Below, one piece after another: positions 37,530-49,981 of a stretch of 64,000 nt of DNA. Source of the DNA: Benincasa hispida (lineage: Eukaryota > Streptophyta > Magnoliopsida > Cucurbitales > Cucurbitaceae). The translations under genes and the position numbers were made by a program. Every line of letters begins with the position of its first letter. Within the stretch, counting starts at the first letter, position 1. Location: assembly GCF_009727055.1 (NCBI RefSeq), contig NC_052359.1:66024548-66088547 (forward strand). Reading direction: 5' to 3'. The notes beneath the pieces were generated by a model that worked only from the letters and a program-made list of their open reading frames with translations, ran no database searches and was not told where the DNA came from.

Positions 37530-39075
37530 CACTGAATGACGTTTCCTTCGAATATTACAAAGACATGGCCCCGCGCCAAATCACCAATTCCTTTTTCTTT
37601 CTCTCCTTTCCCTTCTTTTTCCTTCGCCAAAATAGTTTTCTCGAGGACCCATCTTCTTGATTTGCTCCAAATCACTCACTGTTCATCAATTTCTCTGTTT
37701 TCCTTGAACCCCATCTCGAAAAATGGTTGCTGCTCAATTTTTACTAGTTCTTGCCATGGGGGATGGGTTAACTTAGCGTATTCTAACAACCCTTCTTGGG
37801 TTTCTTATGATTATTCTTCTATCTCTCTCTATCTATACCCTTTTTTTGCTGGATTCGATTACTTCTTGAAACGTGTGATTTAGCGGTGGAGTGAGTTAGT
37901 CCCGAGGGCGAAACGAACGCTTGCCCCTGACCCTGTTTCTGGGTTTGCTCGTATCAGCTGGCTTTGTCTCCTCAGCGATAACCGATGTGATTTGTATGAA
38001 ATCTTATTGAGATCTGCATTGACTGTCGGGGAATTTTATCGGGTTTTATTGTGGAAGAGTTGAGATGTTTATATATGTTGACTAGTCAATCCTCAAATAG
38101 CTTCAATAGTGCAGAATTTGGAGTGTTCTTACTGTAGTTTCATCTGAGTACTTTCCCTTTTTCTTGCATTATTGAGCTTTGTCTTTTGGTTCAGCTTGCT
38201 ACGAATAATTTGGATCATTATCAGTAGATATCGTGTGTTTACTGTGCTTTGATTTTCTAAGAATTATTGTAGCCCTGAAACTTCTGTAGATCTTGGAAAA
38301 GGAGAATTTTGAAAAGCCGTTTTCTCGGGAGAAGGGGGTGTTATGTCATCATTGAAATTAGCTTTTATTTGAACCATGATTTTTGTGTTGAATACGTGTG
38401 AATGGATTTCTTTTGATCTTTTGTGTGTGTTTTCATTGCTTTATTGGTTGGTATGAATTACTTTTATAACTAAAGCTATTTATGATGATGTTGAGTTTGC
38501 TTAAGTGGCATGTGCAATTCCTTCAAGCGGTTCTTATTTTCTTAGATGAGTTAAGCATTTAGAGAGTCCTTTTGAGTTTAAGAAAAACTTAATAAGCCAG
38601 ATTCCTATGAGCTTGTTGGCTAGATTGGAACTTGCACGATCACTGTTAAGATTTCTTTGATAATTTGTAAGTAATCTTCTTCTTCCTAAGGATCTGATTG
38701 TCATGTAAAGCTGTTTATATCTTCTTAAACGTACTAATTTTGCACCATCTGGTGTCAACAAGGCATGTTAATTATTTCCTTAAACCCACTTTCTACTTTT
38801 CTGCTACAAATTTAAACTCAAGTTCAAATAATCTGTTTATAGTATTTTTAATCAATCAAGTTTGAGTAAGTGTTAAAGTTTCAATAAACATGTGGTTGAA
38901 GCATACTGATGATGCATTTTCCTTGTTGTGGTTCAATTTCACGAAACTTTATTAACACACCATCCGTATAAAACTTCAGGAGGTGCTTCTGAAGACGAGG
39001 TGAATTTTGTTTTTTGCCTGGAGCCTTCTGACAGTGACAGAAGACGTTTTGATCTTTTTTTAATTCAAATGCAAG
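37530..39075 (+). other. Probable 5' untranslated exons and leader intron of the START-like gene
   Basis: 37536-37990 is CT-rich and less AT-rich than its surroundings, as in a plant leader. A good acceptor (aaacttcag, ending 38979) precedes a 96-base stretch without a usable reading frame that leads to the start codon at 39076. I infer a leader intron of about 1 kb between them; its donor cannot be fixed. Confidence 0.45.
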
Positions 39076-42000
39076 ATGGCGAAAAAGAAAAAAATCACAC
39101 AGTACAGGGAGAGGCTAGACAAAACACTTGCATCTCCTGATCTGACAAACCAGGAGTCTATTAAATCCCATGTGTCAAATCAACTTTGTCGTTTGAATTT
39201 GAAACATGATACTGAAGGTTGGTGATGGTGATGGGTCAAGATATTTAGACATCTTGAGCTTATGTATGTCCTCATCATGTTGGTTTAGCCATCCATTCTG
39301 GAGGTGCTGATATTTCTTTTATATGTTGAAGGATCTAGTGAGAACGTGGTAGCACGAAGAACTGCTGAAGTATCAAATTTTCTTGACATGATGAGAAGTG
39401 CTTCAAGTAATGATAATGATAGCAGCAGGGCTTCAGAGACGGTGCATTCTGAATGGAAAGTATGTTATTCTGAAATCTCATCTTCATTGTTTCTGTTGTA
39501 TTTAAGTCTAAATTCTGTTTTCTCATTTCACAGAAAATAAGAGGGAAAGTTGGATAAGTAATCCAATAAAAAGAAAATCAATTACTATACCTAAAGTCTC
39601 CATCACTTTGTAGGTTACCTGTATCCCCAATTGTTAAATTTAAAAAAGAAGCGGGGAGGAAGAACATTCTGATGATCTGTCTTTATTCTTTCCCTCCTCC
39701 CCCCGACAGAGGTATTGGGGGACAACTTGTTTGTTGATCTTTGTTGCCTCTGTATATGGTGAAACCTTGCCAAATGCCTTAATTATGTTTACATGCAATT
39801 TGCAGAAGTTTTGAAGCTTTGACAAGTTGTGTAGTTATTGTCGCAACTGATTCTTACTCCTACATATCAGAAAATGTTAAAATTTTCTTGTATAATACAA
39901 CTTGTCTCAGGGTCCGTGAAGCCAATTTTATTTGAAACAGGTGGGTAGCATGTGGATTCTGTGATAATTTTTTTTTCAATGTTCCAGATAAAGCACGATG
40001 ATGAAGAATTTCGAGTTATGTATCGTGAAGGACCAAAGGGCACTCCATATCATACGTTACTTGTTGAAGGCTTTGTAGATGGGCCTGTTGATATTTGTAA
40101 GTGTTACTGATAAATAGTTGATTTTATCCTAAAAATTTGAATTTGTTATATCACCTATAACCTCAATGTGATTAATGATCAGGACACAACTCCCACTTAT
40201 TTGTTTGCAGGTTTGTGCACGTCCTGGGAGTCTGAACTTTATAAAAGATGGTGGGCATAATTTTTGATCTTTTGTGTATTTTGGAAAAGATGTCTAGTTG
40301 TGCATGCCTAATATAAACATAGTTAATCTCTGTTTGCTAAGCATGTACTAGTTTGCGAAAAAAAAAAAAAAAAGAAACAAGTAAAAGAAGCTTCTCTTAT
40401 GCACTGAAGTCGATAAGATAAACATAAGCTAAATTCTATTACTCTACATTTTGTCTTTTGTTCTTTCTGTTCTTATCAACTTTCCTTCCAATTATTATAA
40501 AACATCTTTGTGGATGGTCAATGGTATTTGGTTGGAATGATCTTCCCAGCATCCAGTTATTCTATCTCTTCCTTTTTTTTTTTTTTAATATATATATATG
40601 TGTGTGTGTGCACGTGCGCACGAAGAGTATTAAGAATCTTATCTGAAGTGGCCTATTTCTCAATTCATAATGCGACTTCACTCACTCAAAGACCAGCTTC
40701 AGGAAACAACAATAGATAAGATTATTACTAGGGGACTTCATCTGGCTATGAAAAAATCACCCTAATTCACCTTGAACCCACCATCATGGCATCGGCCATA
40801 GCCGAACCACTGAATAATAGGAGTTCTATATTAACTCTTAACAATGAATTGATTGAATGACGTTTGTAGGAGTTTTAGTCACTGGTTTCCTCTTTCCACT
40901 GTTCTCCCTCAGGTGGCCTCAATTTAGTTTGCCATCTTTCAAAATTCTCACCAGCAAATGTCTCCAGAAAATACGGATTGGTGAACAGATTGCTTTAGTA
41001 AGGTTTGTCTAGCTGTACGGTTGGCACTTACTACACACACACACACAAACATGTCAACATCCTTCATCACGTCTCATTTCTATTTTGAAATACTGAACTT
41101 CTTTTAATTTTTTGAAAGCAAGGGTGAAGGTTTCATGGCCTCTGTCAACCAGGGAGATTGTTGTACACTACTTTTTATTTGAGTACTTTCAGGATGACCT
41201 TATCGTTGTTCTTCTGAACTCGGTAAGTGTTTCATTAAGTTTATGCAGTTGTAGATCTTCTAAACCATGTAAATCACTGTCAACTACTTGGAAGTTTGTT
41301 TGTATGTTTTTTTTAATGCTCCTTGTTTTTTTGGGGCAAAGTTCTAGATTGAAATCTGAATACAAAGATGATTTATTGGTTTTTTTTATATTTTTTATAT
41401 TTCAGATATCTGATCTGGACAGCATCGATGTAACTACTCATGGATTCACCAGGCATGCTATCCCGGACGCAGATGACGTTATAAGGATCGATGTTGTGGG
41501 AGGCTTTGCTCTACAGAAGGTGACAGATAACAGGAGCTACTTCCGGTGAGGAGTTTCTCTCTATTTTATCTTTGACATTAATTTACTAATCCCAGCTAAC
41601 TCTGTTGTTAATAAATGAAGTTAAACATAAACATTATCAGAAATTGATGTACCGTTGATAAGGATTGGTGTGATCTTGACTTAGACAATAATTTTTTAAT
41701 CTTCATTAACAGCAAGGACCACTGGAATTGATAAGTTGAACGATGAGGATAAAGTAGAAACTTCTACATAAAAGTGCAAGGTTGAAAAGTATAATTTAAC
41801 CCTTTTTTAAACAAATGTATAAGTTAACCTGAATCGAGTAGTACCTTACCAAATTTATTTTTGTAAGCAGTTCAAATGTTATTGAAGTTTGCAATTGAAA
41901 TGGCATAAAATAGCTCATTTGGGACAAGAATTTATTAGAATAAAGTTATTGATTCTGCTATGCCAGAATTATTTAGAATCTCTTCTATAAATAGCTTTTT

Positions 42001-44666
42001 GTCATGAATTTTCTAAGATTTAGTTTGTAGTGCATTTTGGGTTGTAAAATAACTTGAGAATCAAAATTATCATCCATCTGCTATAATGCACCACCATGGG
42101 AATTGGAAAGAGACCTATCTTAAAAATTTATTGCCCTTGACTCCTTGTTTGGAAAAATCCTTTTTTAATACCTAGTCCATATCACAAGGAACTTGAACAG
42201 TGAAAAATCTTGCAGGACAATAGCAAACATGGACATGAAGCTGGATTTTGTCCCCCCATCGCTCATTAACTTCGTCTCAAGACAACTCATTGGCAGTGGT
42301 TTCCGTCTCTATCAAAAGGTTATACATTTTTCGAACCCAATATAATCAGGAACTAATCCTCAAAATCATGTTATTTGTTGCTCTATTCTTCTAGTTCTCA
42401 TTTTCAAATTACCTAGTTTTCCATTTGGTATGACCAAGCATACTCAAATAATTCATGTGTAAGAGGGTTTGGATACTCGTAGAATAAACTTCAAAATTTA
42501 CCTGAGATGCAAGTATTCTACTCTTATGTTCCGCTTAATTTTTAAAATTCAATTGTCAATAATATTGCAGGTTGTGTCTTCTATGTTCAAATCTGATGAA
42601 GATTTTATGAAGGCTTTGAATGACCCACTGTACACTCGTATAAGTGAAGCTCTCTACCAGAGGAATAAAAAAGAGAAGGCACTCGAAGAAAAAGAACGCT
42701 GTTATCAAATCGATCAAGCTGGAATGCATCATTTTCAAGAAGAACAGCTGGAAGAGCAGCAGGAAAACTCTATGGAAGACCAGAAGGTTCATGCCATTTA
42801 TGATGCAAATGGGCCCCCAAAAAGTATCATCCAAATTAACGAAACAAAATCTTTTGGGGAGATTGAGGAGGAAGATAGCAAAGAAAGTAGGGATGATAAA
42901 GAAGAAGAAGAAGAAGGAGAATATCAGGATAAAGATGACATTTTAGAAAAAAGTATTGAAGAAAAGTGTAACTTTAAGGGTCAAAGAATCTCTATAATCA
43001 GTCCAGAGGTGGAAAAAGCTCTGCAAACTTTAGATGAGGTCATTAATATGATGAGGAAATGTAGACTCAATACTGAAGCGAAGGCTGCTTCTTGTTTGAG
43101 TGATGAAAGGCCTCCAGATATGGATAAGGATATTGAGAAGAACTTAAGTACTTCCAAAGACAGCAATGTTCATCCGGAAGTCTTAGCTTCAGACGAACCA
43201 CCTCAAACTAGCTCTAACCGTAGTTCCAGGTAATAATTTTGATTGAACCGCTTCATTTTCTTTGTTGCTCTTACAATGAATGCTTTCAAAACCATCATAG
43301 CTTGCCTTAGTGGTCAGTAAGGATCACAAGTTCAGTAAAGGGCTTTGGAAAAATGAGTTTAATCTATGCAAGCGACTCCTATGAGTTTTCTTAACACCTA
43401 AATGTTGTTGGGTTAGGCGGGTTGTTCCATGAAATTAGTTGAGGTGCACGGTATATGACACAAATAATTACTGATATAGAAAAAAAAAAAAAAAGAATGC
43501 TTTCAAATGATATTTGAATCAGATGGCATCTAGTGGTCTGGGATTCTTTACATTATTCTCTCTGAGTTTGTTCTTGAAACTCCATGTTTAGTTCATTTTT
43601 CTGTTATATATCTGGATCATGCTATCATAGTTAAACTAATTTTTATGGATTATTGTATAGCTATTATTAATGTTTAGCCAATGATGAATCTTTTATCCTC
43701 AACCCTCTTTTGTGCTGCCTTCCTTGTGAAAACCCACCAGATCGACCCGAAAGGCTGAATTATTTTTAAGTGTTGCCAAAGCAACGTCTTGGGATCCAAG
43801 AGACAAACAGTAAATCTAGACTTAGGCTATAAGGTCAAACTTGGTTACCATCTACTTGTGACATTGAATATATCCTAGGAGGTGTTTGGCCCACTGACTT
43901 CATAAATCGGTTTTAAATAACTTAACACCACCAACTTCAATAATGTTCGCTATTGAAGTTTGCACATTTATGAGGAAGAACTCCATCTTCCCCTCTCTCT
44001 TTTACACGTTGATCGAGGAACTCCATCTTCACAACTCTACAGATCCTATACTCAAACTTCCTAACTCCAACATATTAACTCTAAATTTTAGAACTCAACT
44101 CAATACCCTAAACACACTATCAGTTTTTTTTTTGGTCAAGTTCAAACGGTTGTTCTATAAGATTAGTTGAGTATGTATCAAAATCTACACTGATTTAGGC
44201 AAAGAAAAGGGGTCCATTTTATTAGGGTCTTAAGGAGGGGCATGGAAACATACAAAAACCCGAGGGGCATGGAAACATATAAAAACTCTGGAATGAAAAT
44301 GCATCTCAGTAGTTTGGCAAATTTGCATAATCAATTGAATTGTATTGCAGGCGTTTAGGATCATCAAATTCTTTGTCCAAGGATGTCAACCACAACAAAA
44401 TAGTTCCAGCATCTCCAGAACAGAAATTTTTACCCCCTGGACCTGCTGAAGTTAACCACACAATATCGAGTTTCATCGACCATGGAACAACAGAAAACCT
44501 GCATTCAGATCAAAATTCACACGATCATGCAAAGCAACCAATCAGTGAGCGTAATAGCATTGACGAAATCAGTGAGGATGCAGTTGAGAGGTATATGAGG
44601 AACAGAAAAACCCGGTTCTGGTGTTTTCCGGGCAGTCCGATACGGCTTAAGAAGGGAAGGAGTTGA
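39076..44666 (+). CDS. START/SRPBCC-like lipid-binding-fold protein (10 exons)
   Basis: Predicted 608-aa protein. Exons: 39076-39217, 39332-39459, 39988-40096, 40211-40250, 40913-41002, 41123-41222, 41406-41545, 42216-42318, 42571-43229, 44351-44666; every junction keeps frame. The N-terminus (MAKKKKITQYRERLDKTLAS) and middle (GTPYHTLLVEGFVDGP, ~107-122; YKRWWPQFSLPSFKI, ~138-152; a VKVSWPLSTREIVVHYFLFE-type strand; NFVSRQLIGSGF, ~268-279) match a plant family annotated as polyketide cyclase/START-like lipid transport proteins (type At3g13062). The domain spans roughly 90-300. After it come a charged helical stretch (~308-355), an acidic run (~382-404), a Ser-rich region, and a basic aromatic tail (KTRFWCFPGS, then RLKKGRS). 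The ligand is unknown; no signal peptide or membrane segment is seen. Confidence 0.9.
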
Positions 44667-44778
44667 AATCTAGTTAAAGGTGAAGCAGAAATGGGAAAAG
44701 CTTTTCTGAAGAAGCCACCCTTAACTGATGATTTAACAAGGTTTCTTCTTAACATCCTACTACATCTGTAAAAATATC

Positions 44779-44784
44779 AATAAA
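44779..44784 (+). terminator. Candidate polyadenylation signal
   Basis: A perfect AATAAA lies 113 bases after the stop codon of the START-like gene. A T-rich stretch follows (44802-44818). Confidence 0.55.
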
Positions 44785-46050
44785 CTCCAATTTGGCTGAA
44801 TTTTTTGTGTTTTTTTAAATTACCAATGTTATATTTATTTACCTTGGCTTTCTTTCTTTTATGTGATTCTAACTCTGATAATTTGAGGAAGGAATGAGCT
44901 CCCTGAATAAACCCTTCTGGCATAAATTAATGTGCAAAGGTTTCAATGTGAATACTCTTTTTTCAAAAGACAGTCTTGATAAAATGTGTGCAAGTCTTGC
45001 AAATTTGGCAAGTTCCATAGCATTTTGGAAACATTATTATATGTATCATAATGGAGTTTGGGAAGAAATTTTATTATGTTTATTTTTTGTACAATAATAA
45101 TAGACTTGGGATTCAAATATCGTGTAATGCGTTAACTAGTTGAGCAATAATTGTATTTGAATGATTATTTAAGTCAATGTGAGAATCAAAATTCCTATCT
45201 ATATTTCATGTGACATTAAGAATCAACATATTAGAAAGCTACAACATATTCGAAAGCTATTTACTTACTCTCTTTCAAAAAAGAAAAAAAAAAACTATTT
45301 TTTAACTCACTTCTCTCACTTTCGTTTTTTCTTCGTTCATTTGTTGATAAATTTCAAAACAATATGAAGCGTCTATTCTCAAAATTATTTTAAAACCTAT
45401 TCATTAATAATAATTATAAAGTATATATTATAACTACAGTAAGATTTTGGTTAAAAATCATTATTAGTAACAAATTTGGTCAACAATGACATGCCAATTA
45501 TTGTTTTTAGCGATTGTATACCATGTGGTCAATGATAGTTTTCCATTTTGAGATATGCGATTGCCTACCACTAAAGGTAACCACATATATGCTTATTGCT
45601 AACATGTAGCATAGTGATCCATTTCCACAAGTATGTGATCATTAATTAATGTTAGCGATTGCTATGCATAGTTACATGATCGTTAATCCTCTGTCCGTTT
45701 GTGGGTAAGATGTATGGTTGTCTTCTTTCGATTATAAGCATTTTTTGTCTTGCTCTAAATCCACGAAAAAAATGTAAATCTTCATTGCAATACCTCAATA
45801 AATGGCAAACAAAGAATGAGTTGAGAGTGCATAGCTTGTTCAAAAATCGAGAGTAATCAATCGAACTGTGAAGCAGAAAAAGATTGATGTTTACTTATCC
45901 TATGTTTGATATCAGTAACATTGAGTGTTAATGGTATAAGGTTGATGGAGAGTAGATGTTAACATAGAATAAAAACTATTGGTGTTAAGTTCATGGTCAT
46001 TGAAGAGGAGGAAGAAGAAAGATATAGATGAGTGATGCATTTAATATTGG
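44785..46050. other. Intergenic DNA between the START-like gene and the MULE
   Basis: AT-rich, with small open frames that carry no known domain (44894-45097 on +, 45843-45652 on -). 45480-45690 contains several gcgatt, tgatcg and catgtgg words that look like part of an old repeat. Nothing firmer can be said. Confidence 0.45.
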
Positions 46051-46059
46051 GGAAATTTG

Positions 46060-46210
46060 GTCCAATGACCTAATATCTAGGTCCATAATGCCAAATGACC
46101 CGATTTTTTAAAAAACTGTCAATTGATCTTTTGCTGACATTATCACGGCATGGACCCGATTTTTTAAAAAACTGTCAATGACCTAATATCTGGGTCCATA
46201 ACTATCTCGC
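46060..46210. repeat. Direct repeats near the MULE left end
   Basis: Two blocks are repeated: acccgattttttaaaaaact (about 46098 and 46152) and aatgacctaatatct followed by gggtccataa or aggtccataa (about 46057 and 46178). They may reflect internal duplication of the terminal region. Confidence 0.75.
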
Positions 46211-46554
46211 TCTCACTACGTGGATCTCTCTCTCGCTGTCTGTCTATCTTCCATCGTGATGTGATTGTCACTGTATGATTGATTTGACAATTTTCAAGAA
46301 ATCTATCTACAACTTAAAATAGTTAACACACAACAAACATGTAATGGTGAATTCTTTAAAATCTAAACTTCATTTGAACTGTCATTTCTTTGAACGGAGA
46401 TTTATTAAATGAGGTTTTCCAAAATGAAGTTTTTCGGAACCAAACGGAGTTTTCAGAACAGAACAGACTTTTCTTGAACCTGATTTCATTGGTGTTTGTA
46501 GGAATGTGGTCTCAAAAAAGGTATGTAAATAACATAACGAAAGGGGTGTGAGAA

Positions 46555-46662
46555 AAAATGACAACGAGAAAGGTGGAGAGAGCAAGATAAAGCGACAACG
46601 AGAGAGCGAGAAAGAGCGACAGCGTGAGAGCGAGAGCAATTGGGAGCGACAGCGAGAGAGAT
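46555..46662. repeat. Gagagcgagagc-rich tract
   Basis: About 100 bases of imperfect gagagcgac and gagagcgag words. The complementary wording (tctcgctctcgc) recurs at 46205-46240, 49330-49850 and 53038-53110, all within this element. Confidence 0.75.
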
Positions 46663-46712
46663 CCATGTGTATTACTATCTACTTAATAAGAAATGTTCTC
46701 TTTCTTTGTAGG

Positions 46713-49248
46713 ATGATAGAAAAGTGTCTACTAATTCGATATGGAGGTCATTGGGATGAGAACCAAAATTTGTATGTTGAAGGCGAGCTAACAAGAATCA
46801 TTGTGCCTATTACATTGAAGTATGAAGAACTTAAAGCTCACATTTATAGGGTTGCAAATGTAAGTTGCTCAGAGTTTGATGTTGTTATGAGAGCTAAATA
46901 TAAGCTTGACTTTGAAGCCCTTTCATAGTGCATACGGAATGACGGTGATGTTCACTCCCTTATTTTCTGGGAAGATCTTTGTAGAGTTTAACTATATGTA
47001 ATGCTAAATCATATCACGACGGAGACGTGAATATGAATTATAATGGTACAAGTGTAGACAGACAATACGAGGTATCATTTGAACTTAATTGAGAAGAGGA
47101 CAATATTCCATTGCCTATGAACACTCAACCTTCAACAGTATCAATAGACAATGACAGCATTCATGCAGTAGACTTAGAAAGAGAAACTCAATGTAACGGA
47201 CCTGTGCTTGGTAATGAGAGACAAGGAGGACTTACTTCAATGGATTGTGGTTCTTCAGAAGAGCATGATCCTTTCGTTGTTGGTAATGAGAGATCAGTAG
47301 GCTTGAATTTTATGGATTGTGGTCCTTCAGAAGAGTGTGATCCTTTCGTGGTTGATAATGAAAGATCAGTAGGATTGAATTCTATGGATTGTAGTCCTTC
47401 AGAGGTGCATAGACCTTCAGTGGCTGTTAATGAGAGATCAACATGATTGAATTCCACGTCTTCATGTCATAGAGAGGAATTGATTATGCATCTGAGACAG
47501 ATATTGAAGTTGGTAAACTTTTCTTGAGTAAGAGTGATTTAAAAATGAGATTGTCTATTCTGTCCATAAGTAATAATTTTGAATATAAGGTAAGGAAGTC
47601 AACTAAGTCTTTATTTACTGTCAAATGTATAGAGGATAATTGTAAGTGGAGCCTTCGTGCAGTGAAAATTCCAGGGTGTGACATATTTAAGATCACGAAG
47701 TATATGCGGTCGCACATATGTTCTATTGAAATTTTAAATCATGACCATAGACAAGCAATGGTTGTAGTAGTTGGTGAACTAATTAAAGATAAGTTTACAG
47801 ACATAGGACATGTTTATAAACTTCGTCACATCGTTGAGGATATGAGGAAAGAGTACGACGTAAACATAAGTTATGATAAGGCATGACGTGCAAGGGAAAC
47901 CGCTTATGCTCTAACTAGGGGTACTCCAGAAGAGTCGTACGCTGTTTTACATGCATATGGTGAAGTGTTAAAAATGGAGAATTCAGGTACAAGGTTTGAA
48001 ATCGAACTTGAAAATGATGTCCATTTCAAGTACATATTTATGGCATTAGGGCCTTGTATTAGATGTTTTTCAAGTTGTCAATTTGTGATAACTGTTGATG
48101 GATCGCATCTGAAAGGAAAATACAAAGGGACCATGTTGGTCGGTGTTTCCATGGACGGTAACAACCAAGTTTACCCACTAGCATATGCCATAGTGGACAA
48201 TGAAACTGATCGAGCTTGGAAGTGGTTTATATCGAATTTGAAGTGTGCCATTAGAGAACCCCCTAACTTGGAGTTCGTGTCTGATCGAGCTGTATCTATT
48301 GGCAATGCCATTTGTGCAGTTTTTCCTATGGCATTTCATGGATTGTACACATACCACCTAGAAAATAATAATCTTTCCAACTTTAAGGACAATATGATTA
48401 TTGTGATGTTCAAGGATGCAACCAGGGTATTTTGCATGTTAGAGTTCCAAGAACACTGGAACCAACTAGGTACTTTTCGAAATGGTGTTGTATCGAAATA
48501 TTTGGAGGATATTGGTCTTGAAAGGTGGGCGCGTGTTTACCAAACATAATGAAGATATGATAACGTGGCATCCAATAGTGTAGAGCGTTTCAATTCGTTG
48601 ACCAAATAATATCGACAGTTGCCCATAATGTGATTATTGGAACATGTTCGAGGCCTCATTAGTTCATGGTTTTATGAATGGAGAAATTATTGGGCATCTT
48701 GAGCAACGTCACAGCTGGATTGCTGTGAAAATCGATTAGCAACTGAGTGTGACAAGTGTAGACGATATTGAGTTGAGCTGATTGATTGTTATAGGATCAA
48801 TGTGCAGGACAATCGATTGGACGGTATTGCGAACCTCCATACGAAGGAATGCACGTGCAAGGAATTTGACTCACTCGGTATCCCATGTTCGCATGCAATT
48901 GTGGCTCTGCAAGAACGAAACATCCCCATCCGAGGTTTGTGCAGTCCATTCTATAGCGTTGACTTCCTCATGGCTGCTTATGCAAAATCCGTAAATCCAC
49001 TTGGTCACATATTTGAATGGAAAAGACCACTGGCATATGTGGAAAAACATATTGTACCTCCTAGAAGAGTGGTACAAGTCGGGCGACGAAGAGTAGAAAG
49101 AATACCATTAAGAGAAGAACACTGCATACAAATAAAATGTGGTAGGTGTTGGAACTACGGGCATAATCGACAAAACTGTAATGAACAGCTCACGTCTGGG
49201 CGACCTACTGATTCTAATCCAAATGATTCAAATGTCGGTCGATTGTAA
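46713..49248 (+). pseudogene. MuDR-type MULE transposase, broken
   Basis: Domains appear in the expected order but in different frames. A PB1-like N-terminus (MIEKCLLIRYGGHWDEN) lies at 46713-46928. A repeat-rich linker follows at 47111-47446. The MuDR N-terminal zinc-type region (IEDNCKWSLRAVKIPGC) lies at 47524-47886. The DDE transposase core lies at 47965-48549, with VITVDGSHLKGKYKGTMLVG, WKWFISNL and EFVSDRA. A SWIM zinc finger (CTCKEFDSLGIPCSH) is at 48862-48906, and a CCHC knuckle (CGRCWNYGHNRQNC) near 49138-49180. Stops at 46926, 47444, 47884 and 48547 and frame changes inactivate it. The start at 46713 is placed by homology of the first block and follows an acceptor-like tttctttgtag. 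Confidence 0.9.
47210..47442 (+). repeat. 72-bp in-frame tandem repeat in the transposase linker
   Basis: Units start at 47210, 47282, 47354 and 47426 (last partial). Each encodes 24 residues around NERSVGLNSMDCGPSE and DPFVV. The 72-bp period keeps the reading frame, so it probably expanded while the gene was still translated. Confidence 0.93.
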
Positions 49249-49370
49249 TTTTCTATGTGCCACTTGTAATCCTCAAAACTATAATTTTCTATGTGCCACT
49301 TGTAATTTTCTATGTATTGGTCGATTGAAATGTCTTGCTCATCTCGCTCTTGCATTTCTCGCTAAACTTG

Positions 49371-49853
49371 CTCTCCTTTTTATAAGTTTAATTAAGTGGT
49401 TGTCTATTCATGAATCATTCTGGAAATGTCTCGCTCTCTCTAGATCTCGCTCTCGCTAATCTCGCTATCACTTGTAATCCCTTTTATAATGTCTCCCTTA
49501 TAAGTTTAATTACTAAAGTTTGTCTATTCACAAATCTCTTCAAATGTCTGGCTTATCTCGCTCTCCTTTTTATAAGTTTAATTAACTTGTTGGCTATTCA
49601 TGAATCTTTCTGCAAACGTCTTGCTCTCTTTGGATTTCGCTCTCGCTAATCTCGCTATCACTTGTAATCCCTTTTATAATGTCTCATTTATAAGTTTAAT
49701 TACTAAAGTTTGTCTATTCATGAATCTCTTCGAAAGTCTCACTTATCTCACTTTCCCTTTTATAAGTTTAATTAACTTGTTGGCTATTCATGAATGTTTC
49801 TGGAAATGTCTCGCTCTCTCTGGATCTCGCTTTCGCTAATCTCACTATCACTT
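49371..49853. repeat. 190-bp tandem array between the two MULE genes
   Basis: Units start at 49371, 49561 and 49751 (last partial), about 2.5 copies. Each has the order ctttttataagtttaatt, ctattcatgaatc, tctcgctctctctggat, ctcgctaatctcgctatcac and cccttttataatgtctc. It lies where the 3' ends of the converging genes meet. Confidence 0.93.
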
Positions 49854-49981
49854 ACACAACTTTCCTCAAGTTTGTCTATTTATGTTACTCAAATGTTTGT
49901 CTATTCATGTTAGTTCTACACTAATAATTTAAATAACATGTTAGTAAAATTACATCAATAATATACATAATATACATATAC

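Noticed and set aside
42644..42946. 100-codon frame overlapping exon 9 of the START-like gene
   Set aside because: Lys-rich shadow of the purine-rich exon in another frame; exon 9 in its main frame joins both neighbours in phase.
47188..47457. 89-codon minus-strand frame over the 72-bp repeats
   Set aside because: Antisense shadow of a tandem repeat whose period is a multiple of three, which keeps all frames open.
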